NCBI GenBank assembly: GCA_037039685.1
Contig: JAWNGF010000008.1
Span: 62,001 to 126,000, forward strand
DNA from: Ceratobasidium sp. AG-K
Lineage: Eukaryota > Basidiomycota > Agaricomycetes > Cantharellales > Ceratobasidiaceae
Direction of reading: 5' to 3'
Length of the DNA: 64,000 nt
Position numbers and translations under genes: made by a program. Below are positions 11,964 through 19,655 of this stretch, piece after piece. The notes below the pieces were generated by a model. The model saw only the letters and a program-made list of their open reading frames with translations. It did not search any database and had not been told where the DNA came from. The first letter of the stretch is position 1. Every line of letters begins with the position of its first letter.

Positions 11964-12088
11964 TGAGTCATATGACTCATGCTGTCTTCTATTGGCTGGC
12001 CTACGCAGCCCCCTTTATGACTCGGTTTTTGACTCAGACTTGTGACTCATGTACTTACTATGACTCACCTGTTCTCTGAGTATATTTA
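11964..12088 (+). promoter_or_regulatory. B1 promoter: five TGASTCA sites, CCAAT and TATA
   Basis: Perfect TGA(C/G)TCA sites at 11964-11970, 11973-11979, 12030-12036, 12043-12049 and 12061-12067, plus a near match at 12018-12024. The first two form the palindrome TGAGTCATATGACTCA. An inverted CCAAT box lies near 11990, and the TATA box TATATTT starts at 12081. TGASTCA is the known recognition sequence of Gcn4/CPC1-type bZIP factors; regulation by one is inferred. Confidence 0.65.
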
Positions 12089-12113
12089 CTGGCTTGCAAG
12101 CATGGTCATCCCC

Positions 12114-12125
12114 AGCTTGCTTCGC
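12114..12125 (+). other. predicted transcript 5' end and self-primer of B1
   Basis: AGCTTGCTTCGC starts 33 nt after the TATA box and is the exact reverse complement of the primer-binding site at 12336-12347. Confidence 0.7.
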
Positions 12126-12335
12126 CTCGTCAACTCTCCCTGCAGTGTGATCAGAGGCACTTGGCTACTTAGCCCTTAGCGCAGCCACTTGGACTTAGGA
12201 GCTAGTGACTTGTACTGACAAGACTAGCGTTCGTCCACCCTAGTGATAGAGTCTTAGAAGACTTATCACATATTGTTCCACATCTCAAAGGCCATTAGCG
12301 GTCGTCAACCATAGGCATTAGCAGGTTGCGACATT

Positions 12336-12347
12336 GCGAAGCAAGCT
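12336..12347 (+). other. primer-binding site of B1 (self-primed)
   Basis: GCGAAGCAAGCT begins two nucleotides after the LTR end. It pairs 12/12 with the predicted RNA 5' end at 12114-12125. Copy B3 has an A where B1 has a G at the third position, and its LTR has the matching T. Confidence 0.8.
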
Positions 12348-12389
12348 CTTAGTACGCTGAGCCACGAGAAAACAAGGTCACGTGACGAC

Positions 12390-14561
12390 ATGGACAATCG
12401 ATCCTCAAGTGCAGCGTCTCGAAGGAGCGAGGCTCCAGCAGCGACAATAGTCGAAATCCGATCAAACCCCTCAAGAGGAGCAAGGGAACGGGCAGGTGAT
12501 TGGACGGCACCACTTAGAAGTGGCAGTCGCGCGTCAAGGCCCCCTTCCACCAGCATCCCAGGAGGAATCGGCAATATTATTGAAACATCAGGAACTCAAG
12601 AAGAAACCAGGACTTCAAACGAGCAAGGGTCCACTTCACCAACAGTTCGAATAGTTGAAAATCCAATCAACACGCCACCACCAGCAGCTCCAGTCGTCAC
12701 TCTCCATGGGGAAAGTGTGATTAGCCCTAGGGCTGTGCGTGTGATTAGGATACCAGGACCGCCTAGAAGCGCAACCCCGGGTCCATCAAACACCGGAACA
12801 ACAGGAACGAGACGTCCTTTAGCATTTCCCGACTTCGGAATGCAATTTCCACCCCCAATAGCCACCCCTGCGTCCATGCCACCACTTGTAGAAATTCCCA
12901 GGACCCATAGTGCCCTGAGCGTGCCATCAACCTTCCAATCACAAGGAAGCGTTGAGGCACTTTCACAAGATGAGGGATTGAGACAAGAACGACTGAGGGA
13001 AAATATGGAAGGGAATCCAATCCAAGCCCTGGAAAGAATCTTCAACACCCTTCAGATCCAATATCAGCAGGAAAACGCAGTCCAAGCCCTTAGAATCGAA
13101 GGATTGGAACGACGATGGGATCTACAAACCCAAGATACCACAAACATGATGCAACGAATTGAGCGCATCGCTTCTAGAACGGAAGATGGAGTCAACACCT
13201 TCTATGAAAGGCTGAGGAATGTTGATCGTGTTCAACAGCGAATCCTTGAAGTCTTTGAACGATCGGTTGAAAATTCCGAACAAATCAACGATAGGTTGAA
13301 CAACTTCGATCTCCTGATGAACCGGACCTTGCAAGGACAAACCCAGCGTATTACACGCATTGAAGAAACCTTGGGAAGGATGGCAGATGGGATGAGGAAC
13401 ATGACCATCACCCTTGGAAGGATTGATGAGGAAATTACCGATGGGTTCCAGGATCAGACCACTAGGATGCAGGAAGTCCGCCTACGAACTAGGGAGACAT
13501 TTGATCTTCTTGAGCAAATAGGCGCTGATGCCCAAGCAGAATCCGAACACCGAAGGGAAGAATCACGACGAACCTCCATCGAGGCCCCACAACAAAGGGA
13601 ACCACCCCCTCATCCATCACCACAAAGACAACAATCACCCTCATTTGAGGTACAAGGACAGTCCGGATATCAAATCAGGGATGAAGGAAGAACCTTCATC
13701 TTCCAAACAAACCAAGGAGGCAACGGAGGAAACTCAGGACCACGCATCAAAATGCCAAAAGCTTTTGAAGGATCCAGGGGAACGGCAGCCGAAACCTTCC
13801 TTGCAAGAATGAAAGCTTACTTCCGACTGAACCGTACCCAGTACGACACGGATGAACGACGCATTGTAGCGGTATTGATGAACATGGCAGAAGGTCCTGC
13901 TGGAAATTGGGCACAGCCGGTTCTCAATAGGTACAACGACAATCTAGACCACCCCTGGCTAGATTCATGGGAAGCTTTTCAAGAAGCTTACAACAGGCAA
14001 TGGAGCGATCCCAGCAAGAAGGTTCAAGCTGAACAAGGGATCCAGCGACTTTACCAAAACAAGAGCGTATCTGAATATGTCTCTGACTTCCGACTTCTTG
14101 CCCAAGAACTTGACTGGAACGATGCAGCACTAGCGGCACGATTCAGACAAGGACTGAACCGCTTCATCAAAGCAGAACTCGTTCGTGAGGAACTCCGGGA
14201 CAGAGTAGGAGCGGAACAGCGAGACCTCGAAGGATGGATCAACATCGCCCTGCAAGCGGAGGAAATCAACAAGCTGACCAATCCGGTTAGCACAAGGAAG
14301 AAGAACGAACAACCTACTCAAGCGGAAGGTTCCAGGACCCAAAAGATCAAAGGGGATCTAGTCCCAAAGGAAGAAAAGAAACGCCGAAGGGAAAACAACC
14401 TCTGCATCAAGTGCGGAGAGGCAGGTCACAATCTTGCTGACTGCACAAAAGAATGGACCTACAAGGACAAAGGGAAGAAACCTGTGAAGGGAAAGGCCGC
14501 CGAACTCAAGGTCGAGAAAGTGAATGACAATGGATCCACTGATTCCGAGTCGGAAAACTAG
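12390..14561 (+). CDS. gag: Gag of B1
   Basis: Structural protein of B1, 723 residues, starting at the first ATG after the primer site (57 nt past the LTR). Residues 1-200 are Pro/Ser/Thr-rich and probably disordered. About 200-390 is a long coiled-coil-like region with repeated I-E and L-E heptads. A Gln/Pro-rich linker follows, then a Retrotrans_gag-type capsid domain at about 450-630 (F-L-A-R-M-K-A-Y-F, N-W-A-Q, W-E-A-F-Q-E-A-Y, Y-V-S-D-F-R-L-L). The CCHC knuckle has Cys672, Cys675, His680 and Cys685. The last residues are acidic and Ser-rich. The TAG at 14559-14561 ends gag, and pol continues in the -1 frame. It assembles the cytoplasmic particle in which reverse transcription occurs, by family knowledge. 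Confidence 0.93.
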   Translation: MDNRSSSAASRRSEAPAATIVEIRSNPSRGARERAGDWTAPLRSGSRASRPPSTSIPGGIGNIIETSGTQEETRTSNEQGSTSPTVRIVENPINTPPPAAPVVTLHGESVISPRAVRVIRIPGPPRSATPGPSNTGTTGTRRPLAFPDFGMQFPPPIATPASMPPLVEIPRTHSALSVPSTFQSQGSVEALSQDEGLRQERLRENMEGNPIQALERIFNTLQIQYQQENAVQALRIEGLERRWDLQTQDTTNMMQRIERIASRTEDGVNTFYERLRNVDRVQQRILEVFERSVENSEQINDRLNNFDLLMNRTLQGQTQRITRIEETLGRMADGMRNMTITLGRIDEEITDGFQDQTTRMQEVRLRTRETFDLLEQIGADAQAESEHRREESRRTSIEAPQQREPPPHPSPQRQQSPSFEVQGQSGYQIRDEGRTFIFQTNQGGNGGNSGPRIKMPKAFEGSRGTAAETFLARMKAYFRLNRTQYDTDERRIVAVLMNMAEGPAGNWAQPVLNRYNDNLDHPWLDSWEAFQEAYNRQWSDPSKKVQAEQGIQRLYQNKSVSEYVSDFRLLAQELDWNDAALAARFRQGLNRFIKAELVREELRDRVGAEQRDLEGWINIALQAEEINKLTNPVSTRKKNEQPTQAEGSRTQKIKGDLVPKEEKKRRRENNLCIKCGEAGHNLADCTKEWTYKDKGKKPVKGKAAELKVEKVNDNGSTDSESEN
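14552..14558 (+). promoter_or_regulatory. candidate -1 slip site GGAAAAC before the gag stop
   Basis: The last gag codons are GAA AAC TAG. G GAA AAC can slip by one onto AAA in the A site and then reads on in the pol frame, which is open from here. It is weaker than the GGGAAAA of families A and C because the first three bases are not identical. The same heptamer and stop occur in B3 (47552-47558, minus). Confidence 0.45.
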
Positions 14562-14578
14562 ATGGGCATCCCTCCACC

Positions 14579-17500
14579 GTGTGTGAGGATGCCCCGATAT
14601 CCCCTCTGAGAAATGTATACTATTACAAGGCTACAAATGAAACACCCATGGTATACACAACTGCAGAGGGAATCACGGAAAAAATCTCAACTCTCATCGA
14701 CTCCGGCTCATCTAGAAACTTCATCGACCTAAGATTTGCCAAAGAAAACAACATCCCTTTGACCAAATTACAAACTCCCAGAAGCATTGAAACTATCGAT
14801 GGAAAAACACAAAGGGATCAGATCCAATACAGGTGCAAGCTGAAGTTTGATCTAGAAGGAAGAACTTTTTGCCAAAAATTCTACGTCATGAATACTGGCA
14901 CACAACCCATGATCTTAGGAATGCCATGGCTGAAGGAGACCAACCCTGAAATATCATGGTCCCCCTTTGCTGTCAAATGGAAAACAGAGGACCCCTTGAT
15001 CGCCAAGGCAGGACTCCTCCAGGAACTTCCAAAGGAACTCGAAGAGTTCAAAGATGTCTTTGACGAAGAAAAATACGACAAGCTCCCAGAACACAGAGAA
15101 TGGGATTGTAGAATCGATTTCTATGACAACAATCGGCTTCCAAAACCAAAAAAGGCCTACCCTCTCTCACCAAGGGAAAGGGAAGCAACGAAGGAATACA
15201 TCGAGAGTGAACTCCGCTCAGGACGTATCAGACCCAGCAAATCTCCTCTTGCTGCAAGCCTTTTCTTCGTCAAGAAAGCCCTGAAGGAAGGACAGACCAT
15301 CCCTGACCTACGTCCTGTTGTTGACTACAGAGGAGCAAACGAAGAAACCATCCCAGACCGATATCCAATTCCACTCCTTGAACAACTCCTAGAGATTTTC
15401 AAAAAGACTGGAGAAAGTTCGAAGGAAGAACTTTTTATCACTTTGCTTGACCTGAAGAACGGCTTCTGGAACGTCAGGATCAGAGAAGGAGACGAATGGA
15501 AAACGGCATTCATCACCTCAGAAGGACTTTTCGAGTACACTGTGATGGCCTTTGGCCTCAAGAATGCACCATCTACTTTCCAAAGAATGATGGACCACAT
15601 CTTCAGGGACTTGATTGGAGTGAAGATTGTGATCTACATTGATGACATCCTTATTATTTCCCGAGGAAGAGATCAGCACACCATCGATATCAAGGAGGTC
15701 TTGCAAAGATTGAGGAAGAACAACCTTTTTGGAAATTTGAAGAAATGCACCTTCTATGGAAAGAGGGCCGACTGGGTTGGGTTCGTTGTCGATGAAAACG
15801 GCATTTCCATGAACAAAGACAAGATCAAAACTATCCAAGAATGGCCCATCCCAAAGACCATGAAACAACTACAGGCATTCATTGGTTTCTGCAACTTCTA
15901 TAGAAGATTCGTGGTGGCCTTCTCTTCAATTGTCAAACCCCTGACTCAATTGACAAGAAAGGACAGGCAGTGGGAATGGAAATCCGAACACCAAGAAGCC
16001 TTTGATTCTCTGAAAGATGTCATCTCAAAGGAGCCAGTACTGGCACATCCTGATGAATCAAAACAATACTTCCTCGAAACAGATGCCTCAGGGGTTGCAA
16101 TGGGAGCCATACTCAGCCAACGACAAAAGGACGGATACTTACACCCAGTAGGGTTTCTCTCAAAAAGCTTCAAGGAAGCAGAACTGAACTACGACACACA
16201 TGACAAGGAACTTCTTGCTATCATAGAAGCGTTACGACACTGGCGCATCCATCTAGAAGGAACAAGGGAACCAATCGTGATCTACACAGATCACAAAAAC
16301 CTCACCTACTGGCAGAAGGCCAGCACTTTCAATCGAAGACACAACAGATGGCTTCTCATGCTGGCAAGCTACAATTTCGAGATCCACTACAGACCTGGAA
16401 AAATGTCAGAAAAACCGGACATCCTCTCGAGAAGAAGCGATCACAATGACATCGCGACTGCGGAACAAGTCATGATCTCTGCCGAAAATTTCAAGGGATT
16501 CTCAGCCTTGATGAGTGACAACATTATCGCAGAAATCAAGGAAGCCCTAGAGGAAGACGAAAGCCTAGAAACCCTGATCAAAAGCACCAAAGGGAAGGAA
16601 GACCTACCCCCTTCTGTGAAAAAGCAGTTCAAAGACTACGAAATGAGTGAAGATCTCCTCTGGTATCAAGGAAGAATTGTTGTTCCTGATGAAAGGGACA
16701 TCAAACTGAAGCTTCTCAAGCTCTACCATGACTCGCCCATTGCGGGTCACCAAGGGCAAGCCAGGACTCTAGAACTTATCTCTAGAAACTACTACTGGCC
16801 AGGCATGAAAGCCCAAGTCAACAGGTATGTTGAAAGCTGCGAAGCGTGCCAGAGGGGGAAGGGAAGCAAAGGACACCTACCACTCAAACCCTTGCCCATT
16901 CCGGAAAAACCCTGGGAAAATATCGCTTATGACTTTATTGTGAAACTACCAAAATCACAAGGGTTTGACAGCGTCCTTGTCGTGATGGACCGCTTTTCCA
17001 GAATGGCACACTTCATCCCCTGCAAAGAATCCACAAATTCAGAAGAACTAGCCGATATCTTTGTGAAAGAAGTATGGCGTCTGCATGGATTCCCCAAAAC
17101 CACTGTTTCGGATAGAGGGACCACCTTCAAATCACACTTCTTGGAAGCTGTCTACAAGCGGCTAGGAATCCAAGGGACATTCTCTACTGCCTTCCACCCT
17201 GAAACTGATGGCCTGGTAGAAAGAACGAACCAGTGGCTTGAAGGATGGATACGCATCTTTGGAAATTACAAGCAAGATGACTGGGCAAAATGGCTACCCA
17301 TCGCCGAATTTTGTCACAACAATCACAAGAACCGAGTCACAAACAAATCCCCCTTTGAGGTCATCTACGGCATGACTCCCAAATGGTCTATCGAGGACTA
17401 TGTGACTCGCTCCCCAGAAGGAGACAAGTGGACAAAAGACATGGAGGCTGTGTGGGAAGAAACAAAAGCTCTGATGGAATACCATCAGTCAAAGGAAGAA

Positions 17501-19030
17501 GCCCCAAAGGCACAATACAAGGAAGGGGACAACGTCTGGCTCCTGACTACCAACATTTCCACAAGACGCCCAAGCAAGAAGCTTGATGACAAGAAGACAG
17601 GCCCCTTTGTTGTGAAGAAACAAATCTCTTCACATGCCTACCAACTTGATCTTCCAAAATCCATGCGAATCCACAACGTCTTCCATGGAAACATGTTGAC
17701 CCCCTATATTGAAGACCTAGACTTCCAACGAAATCAACCCCGACCTCCACCGATCCTGACCGAAAAAGGAGAGGAAGAATATGAAGTAGAAAGGATTGTA
17801 GATTGGCATCAAGACCCTGATGGGCTGAAATACCGCATCAGATGGAAAGGCTATAGCCCTCTGGAAGATACAGAAGAGCCAGCGGAGAACTTTGCCGAGC
17901 TGACTCATATCATGAGAAAGTTCCAGAAAGACTTTCCCACGGGACCTCTCCCACTGAATTTCAAACCACAGGAGTACAAAAAGACGAGAGGAAAGGCAGC
18001 TGAGGTCCTCATCCCAGCTACTCAGCCTACCACTCACAGTCCGCTCTTAGCCAACCTTTTTTCAAAAACTTCTTATCCTCCTTTACAATGGCCCCCATCC
18101 GCTCCAGCAACACCACTGCCGCTGCCCGCCGTGCCTCTTACAGGCTCAGCGCCGCCTATGGCAAGGCCATTATGGCCGGAGGACCCGGCGAGTACGCCAT
18201 CAACTGCAGGGCCACAGCGCCCTGGTCCCTCAAGGAGGCCAGGAAACTGGCCAACGATCTCGAGCCCGGGGTTCACCTCGGCTACATCCCCCTCGCCAAG
18301 CGAGGCGACCTCAAGTGGGACGAGGAAGGCAAGTCCCTTGTCCATCCACAACTCGGCTCCCTCCTCTGGGTTAGCCACCCCGACTCCCGGCCCGCCGACC
18401 CAACCGACATTGGCCGCAGCAAGTATTACCACTGCCGCGGCTGCGTCGGACTTACCGTCCACGATGTGGTCACCAAAAGCGCCGATGCCTGGAACAGGGA
18501 CACGGGCTACAAATGGGAAGGTGACGTGTGGTTCAAGCGCGAAACTGACCCCCGCATCGCCCTGGCAAATGGAGGACACGTCGACGATGACGGGATTTGG
18601 TGGAGCGATTGCTCCCACGACTTCACCAGCGGCTGGCCCACCCCCTGCGCCAAAGAGTCCGACGAGGAAACGGTCGACGTTCCCCCCCCTCCTCCCATCA
18701 CCGACGAAGACGCTGAACGAGTCGAACGGGAATGGAACGCGACCTGGGACAAGGCCCGGGAGAACGTCGAGGCCCTCATCGCCGATGTCGGGCAGGCAAT
18801 TGCCAAGCTCGAGCCTCGCCCACCAGCCGATCGCATGCCTTGCGACGCCAACGTCCTGGAGGCCTACCGCCTTGTCCAGAGCGGATCTTGGTCAGTCGAA
18901 CAGCTCAACAAGTGGCTTGACCATAGACAAGAACGATGGTCCAAGCGAGAGGCGGAAGAACTCGAGCGCCTCCAACAACGGCACCAGGAAGAGCTTGACG
19001 AGCTCTACCAGAAAAAATGGGACCGGATGA
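14579..19030 (+). CDS. pol: Pol polyprotein of B1 (PR-RT-RH-IN-chromodomain)
   Basis: Open to 19030. It begins with GTG at 14579, but the frame is open back into gag, so expression by a -1 shift is more likely than initiation here. Counting from 14579: protease D-S-G with Asp41; reverse transcriptase with Y-I-D-D at 353-356; RNase H with T-D-A-S-G (Asp502); integrase HHCC finger near 730-770, catalytic Asp804, Asp845 and Glu881 (D,D-35-E); chromodomain about 1068-1125 (R-I-V-D-W, I-R-W-K-G-Y). The chromodomain places it with Tf1/sushi-type chromoviruses. From about residue 1170 the frame is a Pro/Ser/Thr-rich read-through of the overlapping third ORF and is poorly conserved in other copies, so the real C-terminus is functionally near the chromodomain. 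Confidence 0.93.
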   Translation: MCEDAPISPLRNVYYYKATNETPMVYTTAEGITEKISTLIDSGSSRNFIDLRFAKENNIPLTKLQTPRSIETIDGKTQRDQIQYRCKLKFDLEGRTFCQKFYVMNTGTQPMILGMPWLKETNPEISWSPFAVKWKTEDPLIAKAGLLQELPKELEEFKDVFDEEKYDKLPEHREWDCRIDFYDNNRLPKPKKAYPLSPREREATKEYIESELRSGRIRPSKSPLAASLFFVKKALKEGQTIPDLRPVVDYRGANEETIPDRYPIPLLEQLLEIFKKTGESSKEELFITLLDLKNGFWNVRIREGDEWKTAFITSEGLFEYTVMAFGLKNAPSTFQRMMDHIFRDLIGVKIVIYIDDILIISRGRDQHTIDIKEVLQRLRKNNLFGNLKKCTFYGKRADWVGFVVDENGISMNKDKIKTIQEWPIPKTMKQLQAFIGFCNFYRRFVVAFSSIVKPLTQLTRKDRQWEWKSEHQEAFDSLKDVISKEPVLAHPDESKQYFLETDASGVAMGAILSQRQKDGYLHPVGFLSKSFKEAELNYDTHDKELLAIIEALRHWRIHLEGTREPIVIYTDHKNLTYWQKASTFNRRHNRWLLMLASYNFEIHYRPGKMSEKPDILSRRSDHNDIATAEQVMISAENFKGFSALMSDNIIAEIKEALEEDESLETLIKSTKGKEDLPPSVKKQFKDYEMSEDLLWYQGRIVVPDERDIKLKLLKLYHDSPIAGHQGQARTLELISRNYYWPGMKAQVNRYVESCEACQRGKGSKGHLPLKPLPIPEKPWENIAYDFIVKLPKSQGFDSVLVVMDRFSRMAHFIPCKESTNSEELADIFVKEVWRLHGFPKTTVSDRGTTFKSHFLEAVYKRLGIQGTFSTAFHPETDGLVERTNQWLEGWIRIFGNYKQDDWAKWLPIAEFCHNNHKNRVTNKSPFEVIYGMTPKWSIEDYVTRSPEGDKWTKDMEAVWEETKALMEYHQSKEEAPKAQYKEGDNVWLLTTNISTRRPSKKLDDKKTGPFVVKKQISSHAYQLDLPKSMRIHNVFHGNMLTPYIEDLDFQRNQPRPPPILTEKGEEEYEVERIVDWHQDPDGLKYRIRWKGYSPLEDTEEPAENFAELTHIMRKFQKDFPTGPLPLNFKPQEYKKTRGKAAEVLIPATQPTTHSPLLANLFSKTSYPPLQWPPSAPATPLPLPAVPLTGSAPPMARPLWPEDPASTPSTAGPQRPGPSRRPGNWPTISSPGFTSATSPSPSEATSSGTRKASPLSIHNSAPSSGLATPTPGPPTQPTLAAASITTAAAASDLPSTMWSPKAPMPGTGTRATNGKVTCGSSAKLTPASPWQMEDTSTMTGFGGAIAPTTSPAAGPPPAPKSPTRKRSTFPPLLPSPTKTLNESNGNGTRPGTRPGRTSRPSSPMSGRQLPSSSLAHQPIACLATPTSWRPTALSRADLGQSNSSTSGLTIDKNDGPSERRKNSSASNNGTRKSLTSSTRKNGTG

Positions 19031-19113
19031 ACGAGGTCCTCGAGAAGGACATGCAAAACCTGGCGGAGCGTGTCGGATGGCTGGAATTGAAGGAATGGGT
19101 CGCCCGCAGATAG
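18088..19113 (+). CDS. third ORF of family B (unknown function)
   Basis: 341 residues in the -1 frame relative to pol, from ATG at 18088 (context ACAATGG) to TAG at 19111-19113, only 40 nt before the 3' LTR. I recognise no family. The N-terminal half has a conserved globular block: P-G-E-Y-A-I-N, A-P-W-S-L, G-Y-I-P-L, G-S-L-L-W-V-S-H-P-D, K-Y-Y-H-C-x2-C, T-V-H-D-V-V and D-T-G-Y-K-W-E-G-D. The C-x2-C with a following His suggests a zinc site. A Pro-rich linker and W-x2-T-W-D-K-A precede a C-terminal coiled coil (about 270-330) ending W-L-E-L-K-E-W-V. Homologous ORFs occur in B3 (open when nested insertions are removed) and B4 (broken). The position matches that of env-like genes in some retroelements, but there is no signal peptide or membrane segment. 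Confidence 0.75.
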   Translation: MAPIRSSNTTAAARRASYRLSAAYGKAIMAGGPGEYAINCRATAPWSLKEARKLANDLEPGVHLGYIPLAKRGDLKWDEEGKSLVHPQLGSLLWVSHPDSRPADPTDIGRSKYYHCRGCVGLTVHDVVTKSADAWNRDTGYKWEGDVWFKRETDPRIALANGGHVDDDGIWWSDCSHDFTSGWPTPCAKESDEETVDVPPPPPITDEDAERVEREWNATWDKARENVEALIADVGQAIAKLEPRPPADRMPCDANVLEAYRLVQSGSWSVEQLNKWLDHRQERWSKREAEELERLQQRHQEELDELYQKKWDRMNEVLEKDMQNLAERVGWLELKEWVARR

Positions 19114-19153
19114 GTCCAGGCGCTCCACTACCTGGCCCTATGTGGGGGGGCAA

Positions 19154-19650
19154 TGTCGTGACCCGTCTCTCCCTCTGTCTCTGTCTGCGGTCTTGTGGCT
19201 TGTACTGGCGCCTTAAGCGCCCTTTCTCTTCTCTGCGCCCTCTCCCTTGTTTAGTAAGGTGTATGGATGATGTGTCACCATGAGTCATATGACTCATGCT
19301 GTCTTCTATTGGCTGGCCTACGCAGCCCCCTTTATGACTCGGTTTTTGACTCAGACTTGTGACTCATGTACTTACTATGACTCACCTGTTCTCTGAGTAT
19401 ATTTACTGGCTTGCAAGCATGGTCATCCCCAGCTTGCTTCGCCTCGTCAACTCTCCCTGCAGTGTGATCAGAGGCACTTGGCTACTTAGCCCTTAGCGCA
19501 GCCACTTGGACTTAGGAGCTAGTGACTTGTACTGACAAGACTAGCGTTCGTCCACCCTAGTGATAGAGTCTTAGAAGACTTATCACATATTGTTCCACAT
19601 CTCAAAGGCCATTAGCGGTCGTCAACCATAGGCATTAGCAGGTTGCGACA
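19154..19650 (+). repeat. 3' LTR of B1 (497 bp)
   Basis: Same length and apparently the same sequence as the 5' LTR, preceded by a G-run polypurine tract ending GGGGGGGCAA and followed by the target duplication CACAG. Confidence 0.95.
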
Positions 19651-19655
19651 CACAG

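Larger units (their letters stand above)
11837..12333 (+). repeat. 5' LTR of B1 (497 bp)
   Basis: Starts TGTCGTGACC and ends GGTTGCGACA. It contains the promoter, the predicted R start at 12114 and about 220 nt of R-U5. Confidence 0.95.
11837..19650 (+). mobile_element. Ty3/gypsy chromovirus-like element B1, apparently intact
   Basis: A 7814-bp element with two 497-bp LTRs (11837-12333 and 19154-19650) that look identical by eye, flanked by the 5-bp duplication CACAG (11832-11836 and 19651-19655). It carries a self-primer site, gag, pol in the -1 frame, a third ORF and a G-rich polypurine tract just before the 3' LTR. No stop or frameshift disrupts the ORFs. Identical LTRs indicate a recent insertion. 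It interrupts the Plavaka-like DNA transposon. Confidence 0.93.

Noticed and set aside
11678..11980. Minus-strand frame across the 27-bp repeats and the B1 LTR
   Set aside because: It crosses the LTR insertion point, so it cannot be an ancestral gene; only its 11.7-kb part may belong to the transposase N-terminus.
12334..12365. tRNA-derived primer-binding site after the B1 LTR
   Set aside because: No match to a tRNA 3' end ending in TGG was seen, while a perfect complement exists in the LTR.
12596..13048. 150-codon antisense frame in B1 gag
   Set aside because: Mirrors gag codon structure on the opposite strand; no homologous frame motif in other copies.
18100..19030. Pro/Ser/Thr-rich C-terminal extension of B1 Pol as a separate domain
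   Set aside because: It is the out-of-frame reading of ORF3; the pol frame is not kept in B3, and no motif is recognisable.
18088..19113. ORF3 as an envelope glycoprotein
   Set aside because: No signal peptide, transmembrane segment or furin-like site; the charged coiled-coil C-terminus does not fit.
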